NCBI RefSeq assembly: GCF_026248685.1
Contig: NZ_CP111036.1
Span: 2,294,001-2,358,000, forward strand
Reading direction: 5' to 3'
Origin: Haladaptatus caseinilyticus
GTDB lineage: Archaea > Halobacteriota > Halobacteria > Halobacteriales > Haladaptataceae
Length of the DNA: 64,000 bases
Positions 52,379-60,346 of this stretch are shown piece by piece. Positions within the stretch are counted from its first letter, which is position 1. Each line of letters opens with the position of its first letter. The notes under the pieces are model-generated. The model was not told the DNA's origin. It worked only from the letters and a program-made list of their open reading frames with translations, and ran no database searches. The position numbers were made by a program, and so were the translations under genes.

Positions 52379-53269
52379 TCACAGCAACACGGCGATTCGA
52401 CCCACGACGAAGGCGATCGCGGCGAAAAACATACCATATTTCAAGTGGTTTTGCCCAGCCGTCGGGTCGTCGAAGCTCTCGTAGACGGCATAGAGCATGA
52501 CGAAGTCTGCAGGTACGAGAACGACGAGATATGGTAATCCGAACGTTCCCCAGATATACGGCAGCGGGCTCGCCGCCACTGCAATGACGAGAAGGACCGC
52601 ACCGATCGCCAGTGCGGGATCCGCACCGATCGCCAGTGGGAGCGTGTTTAGTCCCTCTTCTCGGTCACCCGCCATGTCCTCTACGTCCTTGATGATTTCG
52701 CGCGTGAACGTCGAAAGAGCCGCCAGCAGGAAGAGAATAAACGCGGCACGAATCCCGGTGTTCACTCCCTGCGGCAGAACAGCCCCTCGAGCACCGACTG
52801 CCACGGCCACGCTCCCAAACAGGAACGTGCTTCCGCCGAGATACGCGACGACGGCGTTCCCGACGCCAGGGAGCCCCTTGAACAGTTTCGTGTAGGCGAC
52901 GAGCGCGATGAGATTGACCGCGGCGATAGCGATTGCGAGCACGGGGAGCACGAGGGCGGCGACCACTGCCCCACCGAACAGTGCGCCGCTGAACAGCAGT
53001 GCTCCTCTCGGAGAGACCGCGCCACGCGGAATCGGTCGTTCCGGCGCGTTGATACGGTCTATATCCCGGTCGAAGTAGTCATTGATCGCGTTCCCTGCAC
53101 CGGTCGCAAACCACGTCGCAGCCACTGCAGCGACGACTCGTATCGGCTTTGGGTCGGTAAAGACACCACCCGCGACGAACGCTCCGATGAACGTGAGCAT
53201 TCCTGCCGCGAACGCGTTGCCCGGACGCGTGAGTTCGAACAATCCCTTCGCGCGTCCGTCAATAGCCAT
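52379..53269 (-). CDS. ubiA: UbiA prenyltransferase, digeranylgeranylglyceryl phosphate synthase-like
   Basis: A 296-residue polytopic prenyltransferase with about eight to nine helices. Asp-rich motif 1 is NDYFDRDIDR (63-72) and motif 2 is DVEDMAGDRE (about 188-197). In archaea this type adds the second geranylgeranyl chain to geranylgeranylglyceryl phosphate, the core of ether lipids. I start at MAIDGRAKG (53269), which has a natural amphipathic N-terminus. Alternatively another UbiA branch (menaquinone or carotenoid) is possible. Confidence 0.85.
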   Translation of the reverse strand: MAIDGRAKGLFELTRPGNAFAAGMLTFIGAFVAGGVFTDPKPIRVVAAVAATWFATGAGNAINDYFDRDIDRINAPERPIPRGAVSPRGALLFSGALFGGAVVAALVLPVLAIAIAAVNLIALVAYTKLFKGLPGVGNAVVAYLGGSTFLFGSVAVAVGARGAVLPQGVNTGIRAAFILFLLAALSTFTREIIKDVEDMAGDREEGLNTLPLAIGADPALAIGAVLLVIAVAASPLPYIWGTFGLPYLVVLVPADFVMLYAVYESFDDPTAGQNHLKYGMFFAAIAFVVGRIAVLL

Positions 53270-53339
53270 ACGGCGACGTACTCGGTCCACCCGGTATAAA
53301 TGGACTGGATATCGATTTCCCCGAGTCGAAACCACGACG

Positions 53340-53347
53340 TTTAAAAG
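53340..53347 (+). promoter_or_regulatory. TATA box for tRNA-Arg
   Basis: TTTAAAAG lies about 26-33 nt upstream of the tRNA-Arg 5' end, as expected for an archaeal tRNA promoter. Confidence 0.55.
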
Positions 53348-53372
53348 GTGCCACGCAATAGAATGAGGTACA

Positions 53373-53447
53373 GGGCGCTTAGCTCAGTCTGGACAGAGTG
53401 CTTGGCTTCGGACCAAGCTGCCACGGGTTCAAATCCTGTAGCGCCCA
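53373..53447 (+). tRNA. tRNA-Arg (anticodon TCG)
   Basis: A 75-nt cloverleaf: acceptor GGGCGCT pairs with AGCGCCC, discriminator A; D loop AGTCTGGACA; anticodon stem CTTGG/CCAAG closing loop CTTCGGA with anticodon TCG; T arm CGGGTTCAAATCCTG. No intron and no encoded CCA. Confidence 0.96.
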
Positions 53448-53584
53448 TGTTTTTGCGACGAACGAAGTAGGGGAGTGAATCGATGACGGCTTCCGGCCGC
53501 GACCCGCTTCGGTCGGGAGTATTGGTTGACGAACGCGTATGTACTGCCGCCGAAGTTACCGGCGTCGTCCCGTCACGAGCGGCG

Positions 53585-54100
53585 CTAATCGTTGCATGGA
53601 ATCGTGAACTCTCGGGGTTTTCCGAAGAGCGGTACCGACCCGATGTCACGGGGAAGTCGTGCCTGTGCCTGATAGACATAGGTGGTTCCCGGCCTGAGAC
53701 GCCATTCCTCGTTTTGGTCGCTCACGCCCTCGTTCCCGTACTCGAACGTCAGTGAGAACGCCGGACCGCGTTGGTCGCCGGACTGCAACCGATTCGGCGG
53801 CGCATCCGGATGCCACAGTTTGATTTCCTCACCATAACTTCCCGACATCGTCCCTTTCTTTTTGTACGTAAATCCGACCCAGACGTGCTCATGTCCACCA
53901 AACCCAGTCATGTTGCCGAAGAGGGTGACTCGCCGATTCCCTGCCTCGGCGCCCTTCGTAATGACTCGTGGTGTTTGGTCGGTATCGGTCGTCGCTCCGA
54001 CGGCTTGCTCCCCAAGCACACCGAGTCCGGTGACACCGATGGCGGCGGAACGAAGCACTGTCCTGCGTGTCGGTCGGGAAGGCGGATTGGAATTCGACAT
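53585..54100 (-). CDS. Tat-exported haloarchaeal protein, unknown function
   Basis: A 171-residue secreted protein. The signal RPTRRTVLRSAAIG is a Tat motif, with cleavage expected near AVGA (about 39). The mature part is beta-rich with GFGGHEHVWVGFTYKKKG and RLRPGTTYVYQAQARL, suggesting a small beta-sandwich, but I recognise no family. I start at MSNSNPP (54100). It lies between tRNA-Arg and a divergent small Cys protein. Confidence 0.75.
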   Translation of the reverse strand: MSNSNPPSRPTRRTVLRSAAIGVTGLGVLGEQAVGATTDTDQTPRVITKGAEAGNRRVTLFGNMTGFGGHEHVWVGFTYKKKGTMSGSYGEEIKLWHPDAPPNRLQSGDQRGPAFSLTFEYGNEGVSDQNEEWRLRPGTTYVYQAQARLPRDIGSVPLFGKPREFTIPCND

Positions 54101-54341
54101 GCTACCTCGGAACATGCACACGGGTATCTTTGTTATGCGGTTCCTTCTAATCAATTGGACGATATTTTGTGGGACCTACAGAAAATTAGGATAATTTTCA
54201 AATATAGGGTATTTATCACGCATTTACCTCGATACAGTACACCTCCAATACGTCATCGTCCAGCCATCCGACGACTCACGGGTTACCACCTGATAACCAT
54301 GTTAGCGAACGATTATGCCATCAGTTACCATTCGCCATACC

Positions 54342-54533
54342 ATGGTGTGTCCGTATCTCGAATACTCGGACGGAACCGATGGGACGGCGTTCGATGAACC
54401 ACGAGCCTTCTGTACCGTCATCGACGAATTCGTCCAACCGATGCGCGCCGACATCTGTAACGACCGGTATGAACTGAACCACGAGCGCGACTGCGAAATA
54501 TATCGCGAACACGTCGATGGAGACGGCAAATGA
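54342..54533 (+). CDS. Small four-cysteine protein coupled to BKACE
   Basis: A 63-residue acidic protein with four cysteines (Cys3, 25, 39 and 53) in CPYLEY, FCTVID, ICNDRY and DCEIYR contexts, plus clusters of Tyr and Asp. The spacing suggests a metal or disulfide-bound mini-domain. I start at 54342 (MVCPYLEY), since the preceding residues lack conservation-like features. It overlaps the downstream BKACE gene by 4 nt (ATGA), so it is co-translated with it. Family not recognised. Confidence 0.65.
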   Translation: MVCPYLEYSDGTDGTAFDEPRAFCTVIDEFVQPMRADICNDRYELNHERDCEIYREHVDGDGK

Positions 54534-55372
54534 GCTATGAAGCATACCTCAGTGGCGACCCCCTCATCGTCACGGCGGCGGTAACTGGCGGCGTCCACGG
54601 CAAAGAAGCCAACCCGAACATTCCGGAGACAGCCGAAGAAATCGGGCATGCCGCTGCTGCTGTCGAGGAAGCGGGTGCCGCGGTCGTTCATCTGCATGCC
54701 CGGAAACCGAACGGCGAGCGTACCTTCTCTACCGAGCGGTTTCAGGAGATAGACGACGCCGTCAGGGAACACACGGAGAACATCATCATTCAGCATTCGA
54801 CTGGCGGGACGGGGGCACCGGACGAAGACCGACATCTCCCCCTGCGAACCGACCCGCCGCCGGAGATGGCCTCGCTCGATATGGGGCCGCTGAATCGATA
54901 CGACCATCTCACGAGCGAGAATACGCGGGGACTGGTCGACAGCCTCCACGACGAGATGGAAGAACGCGGTATCAAACCGGAACTGGAGGTGTTCAACGAC
55001 GGCCACCGAAACGAGGTGTTCGGGCTTCTGGAGCGTCGTGACCTCGCCGACCCGGTGTACGCCACGCTCATTTTCGGGCCGGGGACGCTCACGCCCCCGA
55101 CACCGAGGAATTTTCTCACCGCAATCGAGGGTTTGCCCGACGGAGCGCTGTTCAACACACTCGGATTCGGCAAGCACCAACTCCCGTTTTCCTCGATGGG
55201 AATCGTCTTCGGTGGCCACGTGCGGGTCGGATTGGAGGACAACGTCTACTACCGACGAGGTGAACTCGCGGAGAGCAACGCGCAACTCGTTCGCCGGGTC
55301 GTACGACTCGCTGGCGAACTCGAGCGCGAAGTCGCATCGCCTGCGCAGGCACGAGAAATCCTCGAACTGTAA
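54530..55372 (+). CDS. BKACE family 3-keto-5-aminohexanoate cleavage enzyme
   Basis: A 280-residue DUF849/BKACE (beta-keto acid cleavage enzyme) protein. These zinc enzymes cleave a beta-keto acid with acetyl-CoA. Zinc ligands His54 and His56 in VVHLHARKP, Ser/Thr residues in QHSTGGTGA, and the late GFGKHQLPFSSMGIVFGGHVRVGLEDN are characteristic. The haloarchaeal substrate is unknown. It is translationally coupled to a small four-Cys protein and is followed 58 nt later by a Met8-type dehydrogenase gene. Confidence 0.92.
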   Translation: MSYEAYLSGDPLIVTAAVTGGVHGKEANPNIPETAEEIGHAAAAVEEAGAAVVHLHARKPNGERTFSTERFQEIDDAVREHTENIIIQHSTGGTGAPDEDRHLPLRTDPPPEMASLDMGPLNRYDHLTSENTRGLVDSLHDEMEERGIKPELEVFNDGHRNEVFGLLERRDLADPVYATLIFGPGTLTPPTPRNFLTAIEGLPDGALFNTLGFGKHQLPFSSMGIVFGGHVRVGLEDNVYYRRGELAESNAQLVRRVVRLAGELEREVASPAQAREILEL

Positions 55373-55430
55373 TTTCGACCGGTTTCGAAATCACGGGATT
55401 CAAACCACTTGCTCCCGATTTATACGTCGA

Positions 55431-56096
55431 ATGCTGCCGCTGTTTCACGATTTCAGTGACGAAACCGTGCTCGTCTTCGGCGGGGGACACGTCGGGCTAC
55501 GGAAAGCGCGATTTTTCGCCCAAGAAGCGAACGTCATCGTCGTCAGCGCGGAGTTTTCGGATGAACTCCACGCGGCATCACAAATCAGGGCACACGTCAC
55601 TCCGGACTCCCTTTCGAACTGGCTCGACCGAACCGACCCCGCACTCGTCGTCGCCGCGACCAACGACGGCGCACTCAACGAAGCAATCGAACGGAGCGCA
55701 CGGGAGCGAAGCATCCTCGTCAATCGTGCTGATCAACACGGTGGCCGTGAAATCGGTAGTGTCGTCGTCCCCGCGACGGTTCGGAATGGTGATGTCGTTA
55801 CGGCGATCGGAACCGGCGGGCGAAGTCCCGCGCTAAGCAAACAGCTGCGCCAGCAAATCGAGCCGCTGCTTTGCGGTGCGGACTCGATGGCCGAGTTGAC
55901 CGCTGTTCTCCGCGAAGAGTTGAAGGAACGGGGAATCCCAACGGGGAAACGCCGACGGGCGATTCACGCGGTCCTCGAATCGGAATCGGTGTGGAACGCT
56001 ATCGAAGACGAGCGAATTGGGAACGGTGATTCCGGCGGAACTGACGCACGCGCGGAAGCAGAGAGAGCCGTCAGCAAAGTGCTCAATCGAGACTGA
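55431..56096 (+). CDS. Precorrin-2 dehydrogenase (Met8/CysG N-terminal type)
   Basis: A 221-residue NAD-dependent dehydrogenase converting precorrin-2 to sirohydrochlorin. The nucleotide loop is GGGHVGLRKA (17-26); NDGALNEAI and NRADQHGG match the family, and GTGGRSPALSKQLRQ is the standard motif after it. No ferrochelatase lysine cluster is obvious, so chelation may fall to the CbiX protein. It converges with the ferredoxin gene, overlapping its end by 14 nt, and belongs with the siroheme operon functionally. Confidence 0.9.
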   Translation: MLPLFHDFSDETVLVFGGGHVGLRKARFFAQEANVIVVSAEFSDELHAASQIRAHVTPDSLSNWLDRTDPALVVAATNDGALNEAIERSARERSILVNRADQHGGREIGSVVVPATVRNGDVVTAIGTGGRSPALSKQLRQQIEPLLCGADSMAELTAVLREELKERGIPTGKRRRAIHAVLESESVWNAIEDERIGNGDSGGTDARAEAERAVSKVLNRD

Positions 56097-56379
56097 GCGT
56101 CCCGTCGCCGTATGGGTTCGGTGCGATCTCCTTCCCGGTTTTTCGGTCGATGACGTGAATGACGCCAGCATCCTTTTTCGCGGGACAGATATCCGCGGCA
56201 CGGACGTTTTCGTCGAGTTCGTCCGCACCGAGGAAGTACGTCTTCGGGGAACCGAGTCCGGTCGAAAAATCCATCTCCCAGTTGTCCGCGACCTCGGCAC
56301 ATTTCCCCGCGCCGAAACAGCGACCGCCCTCGAAGACGATTTTGTACGGCTTTTCCTCGACCGGCGGCGTGTTCGTCAC
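56083..56379 (-). CDS. Ferredoxin-like Fe-S protein of the siroheme operon
   Basis: A 98-residue protein with Cys in RCFGAGKCAEVA and a later DICPAKKDAGVI, the pattern of small 3Fe-4S/4Fe-4S ferredoxins (Fer4_15-like) with a reduced ligand set (three visible Cys: about 22, 28 and 65). I start at a GTG (56379), which overlaps the TrpD-paralogue stop as GTGA. The tail is acidic. Coupled to tetrapyrrole genes, it could supply electrons to the siroheme reductase or an oxidoreductase; that is inference. Confidence 0.75.
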   Translation of the reverse strand: MTNTPPVEEKPYKIVFEGGRCFGAGKCAEVADNWEMDFSTGLGSPKTYFLGADELDENVRAADICPAKKDAGVIHVIDRKTGKEIAPNPYGDGTLSLD

Positions 56380-57422
56380 GAGGTAAACCTCCGCAATTTG
56401 GTGAGCGTTTCGAGGGCATTCCCATCGGCAATCGTCGCGTTGGCTTTCTCCAATCCGGCGTCGAGCGACGCCGCGCCGCCGCCAGCGTAGATGCGGAACG
56501 CCGCGTTGAGCGCGACCGCATCGACGAACTCGTCGTCGCACTCGCCCGATAGCACCGATTCCGTGATTCGAGCGGAATCGGCGGCGACGGCCTCGACTTC
56601 GAGGTGGTCGCGTTCGAACGACATACTGTAGTTCGCGGTCTCGATTTCGTAATCCGTCAACTCACCCGAATCGTCGTTCCACTCGGCGACTTTCGTGTAC
56701 CCCGGTCGGATGTCGTCGTAGCCTTCCAAGCCCTGAAACAGGATGGCGCGTTCGACCGACGAAGTTCGACTCTCCCGAAGCGTGTCGATAATTCGTTTCG
56801 CGAAGGAAAGGTGGTAGAAACTACCGAGATGAACCGCCGCGTCGGCGGGATTCGCCAACGTTTCGACCGTATTGATGAACGTTCGGACGCCGACTGCCGA
56901 ACGACGACCGTGGAGTGCATCTACGTGGGGGTTGAATCGGGACTGGTCGTAGAAACCGAAGCCGACCGAATCGGTCATCGCTGCACTTTCTGCAGGCTCG
57001 AGGTCGGTTTCGACGCCGAGTTCCGAAAGGACGTGGCGATACGCACAGCCCTCGGTCATCGGAACGCGGTCGGCGCTGTGAACGACCACGGGTGTTCCCG
57101 AGGCCGCGGAAACCAGTCCCGAGGCCACGCCGAGCAGCGCGGTTTCGCTCTTTCCGTCGTAGTTCGCGCCGCAGTCTACTGGCTCTACATCGGGAGAAGC
57201 GACTTTCACGGAGGTATCCCGCATGGCATCGAGAAATCCTGCCAACTCTTCCGGTGTGTTACGCTTCCAGCGGTTTGCAACCCAAAACCCACCGAGTGCA
57301 GTCGGGTCGGCGTCCCCCGAGAGGATTCGTTCGAAGGCCGAAGAGGCCTGCTCGTAGCTCATGTCCTCTGCTGATTTCGGCCCGGACCCTACCTGCGACA
57401 TCAGCTCTCGTAGCTCCATCAT
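56376..57422 (-). CDS. TrpD-like phosphoribosyltransferase paralogue
   Basis: A 348-residue member of the anthranilate phosphoribosyltransferase/TrpD2 fold. DCGANYDGKSET (about 104-115) stands where TrpD has GTGGDGxxT, so the PRPP loop diverges; VHSADRVPMTEG and a C-terminal helical bundle are typical. TrpD2 paralogues bind nucleic acid rather than anthranilate in some bacteria. Its tight placement (4-nt overlap with CobA, GTGA with the ferredoxin) makes a tryptophan role unlikely. True function unknown; a nucleotide or tetrapyrrole role is a guess. Confidence 0.75.
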   Translation of the reverse strand: MMELRELMSQVGSGPKSAEDMSYEQASSAFERILSGDADPTALGGFWVANRWKRNTPEELAGFLDAMRDTSVKVASPDVEPVDCGANYDGKSETALLGVASGLVSAASGTPVVVHSADRVPMTEGCAYRHVLSELGVETDLEPAESAAMTDSVGFGFYDQSRFNPHVDALHGRRSAVGVRTFINTVETLANPADAAVHLGSFYHLSFAKRIIDTLRESRTSSVERAILFQGLEGYDDIRPGYTKVAEWNDDSGELTDYEIETANYSMSFERDHLEVEAVAADSARITESVLSGECDDEFVDAVALNAAFRIYAGGGAASLDAGLEKANATIADGNALETLTKLRRFTS

Positions 57423-58246
57423 TCGACACCTCTATCGGAGACGGCGGTTTCGGGTGCCGGGGCGAACCCGACCGACGGCGCACCCTGGAGATACTCGATG
57501 ACGTTATCCCGGACGGACACCACGTCACCGACGACGGTGACGGCGGGCGGTTCGATGCCGACTTCGTCCCGCCGCTCGACGATGGTTTCGAGCGTCCCAG
57601 TGACGGTGAACTCGTCGTCGCGGGTTGCCCGTTCGACCATCGCGACTGGGGTATCGTCGGACACGCCGCCCGCACGAAGCGCAGCCATGTTTTCGGGCAG
57701 TTTGCCGACACCCATCAGAATGACGAGCGTTCCCCCCGCCTGGACGGTCGCGGAGAGTGCATCCCAGTCGAGCGCGCTCTCCGGTTTCGTCGGATCTTCG
57801 TGACCAGTGACGACCGTTACACACGAAGCGTGGTCGCGATGGGTGACTGGAATACCTGCGACTCCCGGCCCCGCAACCGCACTGGAGATGCCGGGAACGA
57901 TTTCGAAGTCGATACCGGCGGCAGCGAGGTGCTCCGCCTCCTCGCCGCCGCGGCCGAACACCGTCGGGTCGCCGCCTTTCAGACGAACGACGTCCTTCCC
58001 TTCGCGTGCTTTTCGAACCAGCAGGTGGTGAATCTCCTCCTGCGTAGTGCGTTCGCCGTTCGGCCCGGGCCGCTTCCCGACCGAGATGATTTCCGCGGCG
58101 TCCGAACAGGAATCCACGATTCGGTCGTCAGCCAACCTGTCGTGGAGGACCGCGTCCGCCGAGTCGAGTAACTTGCGTGCCTTTACCGTCAGCAGTTCCG
58201 GGTCACCCGGTCCTGCACCGACCAAATAGACTGTTCCTGTATGCAT
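57419..58246 (-). CDS. cobA: Uroporphyrinogen-III C-methyltransferase
   Basis: A 275-residue SUMT enzyme methylating uroporphyrinogen III to precorrin-2 with two SAM. The signature GAGPGDPELLT (10-20) and RLKGGDPTVFGRGGEE are exact. I start at MHTGTVYLVG (58246), 4 nt after the CbiX fusion stop. It overlaps the TrpD-like gene by 4 nt. This is the committed step to siroheme. Confidence 0.95.
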   Translation of the reverse strand: MHTGTVYLVGAGPGDPELLTVKARKLLDSADAVLHDRLADDRIVDSCSDAAEIISVGKRPGPNGERTTQEEIHHLLVRKAREGKDVVRLKGGDPTVFGRGGEEAEHLAAAGIDFEIVPGISSAVAGPGVAGIPVTHRDHASCVTVVTGHEDPTKPESALDWDALSATVQAGGTLVILMGVGKLPENMAALRAGGVSDDTPVAMVERATRDDEFTVTGTLETIVERRDEVGIEPPAVTVVGDVVSVRDNVIEYLQGAPSVGFAPAPETAVSDRGVE

Positions 58247-58250
58247 CGAA

Positions 58251-60122
58251 TCACCGCACCTCTTCGAATTGCTTCGCATGCCGGTACCGCACTCGGTAGC
58301 GGTTTCCGGAATCGCTCAGTTCGCCATCGCGGACCGACGAGTCAACCACGATGGCATCGACGAACGCCTGTTTCCCGTCGGTCCCGCGCTCCGTCGCTCG
58401 TTCGAATCTCGATCCGTCGTCGGCGTCCTCTCGCTCGACTGCTAGAAACTCCCGCGCCGCGGCCACGAACAGCGAGCATGGCTCTCGGCAAGGAAATTCG
58501 CCGTCGCCGCGGGGAACGGCAATATCTTCGGCATCGGTCGCATCCCATTCACGGCGTTTGCAACACACCGAGTCGGCACAACAAGCGACGACCGCGTTTT
58601 CCAGCGCGTCTCCGTCGAGGGCACCGATTTCGGCGTAGATTCCCGTCTGGCGGTCGGCCGTCTCCTCGAAATGGGTGACGTCGAGGTTTCCGGACCGCTC
58701 CTCGTTCCAGTTGGCAACCGTCGCAGGGTACACCCACTCCACGACTCGGTAGAGGTCGTCCGGGTCGTTCGTTTCGAACGACCATCCGGTTGGCAGAGTT
58801 GGGGCGGTCCGCAACGGTCGATAGGTGCCATCGTCGGTCGATCGTGACAGGTCGCGTATCGCGCTCGGGTCGTCGGGCGTGTGGAGGGCCGAAGCATCTT
58901 CGTCACGATCCTCGATGTGGCGAACGGTATATTCCCGTTCGAAACCCTCGGTTAGTCGGACGGAAAGGGCGAGTTCACCCCACGTCCGGGAGAATCCGGT
59001 TTCAGTTTGGAGCGCATCGTAGCGTTCCGAAACGGGGCGACGTGCGCCTTCCAACCACCGCAAAAACTCCCGGCGGTGAGTGCCGTGCCCCCCGACCTCG
59101 TGCTCCCAGTGATACCAGTTCGAGACGTATCGAGGATGGTCTCGAGCAGCAGTTCGGAACGCCGATTCGGTCAACCCCTTGTGTCGCGTGGACCGGGTTT
59201 CGAAGGTGAACCGCTCGTCGTGCTCGACCGAGAGACCGTCGAAATCGATGCCATCACTCGCCGACCGGACGAGTTCATCGATGCGGGTGCAGTGTGCGAC
59301 TGCCGATCGGTTCGGTTGGGAAGCGGTCCCAGTCGCGGGGTCCGACTTCACTCGCTCCCCATCGGAGTCCATCACGCGTTCGAGAACCACGTCCGCAACC
59401 AGCGGTTCCGTTCCGACCGCACCCGCGTACCAGACGGTTTTGGCATCGACTTCGGCAGGAACGTCGTAACCGGCGTTCGCGTCGTCGGTCAAACCGATGT
59501 CTTCGGGGATGTCCTCCTGCGTGTGGTAGCCGTCGGCGATGAACAGCGGAACCACGACGAGTTCGTCGCTCTCGAAGTGGTCGGTGAGGTCTTCGATTCG
59601 CGGGTCTTGATCCATGAACAGCGCTCGAACCTCGTCGAATCGTTCCCGGTTTCGGAGCTGTTCTGCATGTGTTCGTGTCGCCCTCGCGCTGTTCTCGTTA
59701 CGCTCGGTACCATGACCGACGACTGCGAGTCCGACGCCCGAACCGACGTCCGGATTTCCGGTCACGCGCTCGGCACGGCGGGCGATAACGTCCGTCATCG
59801 CCTCGTGCGTGCCGACTGGGTCGGTGTACTGTACCGATTTGTCCACGTCGAGGTCCCATCCGTCCGCAATTCGAAGTTCGCGCGGGATCACCTCGTCGGT
59901 GAAATATCCCTCGCTGGTGAACAGCGGAACGACGTACACGTCGTCCTGCTCGACGGTTCGGAGTACGTCGCGGGGCGATGGGGATTCCTTCCAAAACGCC
60001 TCGTACACCGCATCGAAGACGTCGCGTGAGCGGATTTCGTCCGCGTGGTCGTAGAGCGGTCGGGCTGACTGGGGGTCGAGATGCGACCCGTGCCCGACCA
60101 GGACGAGTGCAACATCGCTCAT
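58251..60122 (-). CDS. CbiX-DR2241 fusion: sirohydrochlorin chelatase plus 4Fe-4S domain
   Basis: A 623-residue fusion. The N-terminal 240 residues contain two CbiX half-domains, each with HGSH/HGTE-type metal sites (LVGHGSHLDP near 7-16; VVGHGTERNE near 134-143) and PLF strands; this inserts Fe or Co into sirohydrochlorin. The C-terminal half is a DR2241-type domain with YHWEHEVGGHGTHRREF and two Cys clusters, CCADSVCCKRREW (about 510-520) and CREPC (about 543-547), likely binding a 4Fe-4S cluster. The ATG overlaps the preceding tiny ORF's TGA. The Fe-S domain's role is unknown. Confidence 0.85.
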   Translation of the reverse strand: MSDVALVLVGHGSHLDPQSARPLYDHADEIRSRDVFDAVYEAFWKESPSPRDVLRTVEQDDVYVVPLFTSEGYFTDEVIPRELRIADGWDLDVDKSVQYTDPVGTHEAMTDVIARRAERVTGNPDVGSGVGLAVVGHGTERNENSARATRTHAEQLRNRERFDEVRALFMDQDPRIEDLTDHFESDELVVVPLFIADGYHTQEDIPEDIGLTDDANAGYDVPAEVDAKTVWYAGAVGTEPLVADVVLERVMDSDGERVKSDPATGTASQPNRSAVAHCTRIDELVRSASDGIDFDGLSVEHDERFTFETRSTRHKGLTESAFRTAARDHPRYVSNWYHWEHEVGGHGTHRREFLRWLEGARRPVSERYDALQTETGFSRTWGELALSVRLTEGFEREYTVRHIEDRDEDASALHTPDDPSAIRDLSRSTDDGTYRPLRTAPTLPTGWSFETNDPDDLYRVVEWVYPATVANWNEERSGNLDVTHFEETADRQTGIYAEIGALDGDALENAVVACCADSVCCKRREWDATDAEDIAVPRGDGEFPCREPCSLFVAAAREFLAVEREDADDGSRFERATERGTDGKQAFVDAIVVDSSVRDGELSDSGNRYRVRYRHAKQFEEVR

Positions 60123-60244
60123 TCTTCGACCGTTTCCTCGTCTTCGTCCCTCCCTCGGCGCTCCGAGAGGTGTTCCCAGATTTCCGTACAGCCGCTTCCG
60201 TCGGGCACGTCTTCCAAGTGGTCGTCTTCCCGTCCCTTATTCAC
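60119..60244 (-). CDS. Tiny acidic Cys protein coupled to CbiX fusion (41 aa)
   Basis: A GTG-initiated 41-codon ORF, VNKGREDDHLEDVPDGSGCTEIW then EHLSERRGRDEDEETVEE. Its GTG overlaps the stop of another tiny ORF (GTGA) and its TGA overlaps the CbiX-fusion ATG (ATGA), so it is locked into the operon. The DGSGCTEIWEHLSER core with one Cys looks like a conserved haloarchaeal micro-protein. Function unknown; possibly a chelatase partner. Confidence 0.65.
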   Translation of the reverse strand: MNKGREDDHLEDVPDGSGCTEIWEHLSERRGRDEDEETVEE

Positions 60245-60321
60245 GTCTCGTCACCCCTCGTCGATTCGACGGAACGTTCGTCGTGGAGATATCGTCGTTC
60301 GGCGTTGTCGGTTCCTGTCAT
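60241..60321 (-). CDS. Tiny ORF at head of siroheme operon (26 aa)
   Basis: ATG at 60321, preceded by GAGGGGTG, encodes MTGTDNAERRYLHDERSVES and ends DET with TGA at 60241, overlapping the next tiny GTG ORF. Its value is the ribosome-binding-like lead and the coupling; the 26-residue acidic peptide itself has no recognised family. It may be a true micro-protein or a leader peptide for translation of the following genes. Confidence 0.45.
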   Translation of the reverse strand: MTGTDNAERRYLHDERSVESTRGDET

Positions 60322-60346
60322 CACCCCTCGATTTACGGTACGGCTC

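Noticed and set aside
53448-53584. Gene between tRNA-Arg and the Tat-exported protein (frame at 53483-53755 +).
   Set aside because: The frame continues opposite the exported protein and lacks acidic bias; no start signal.
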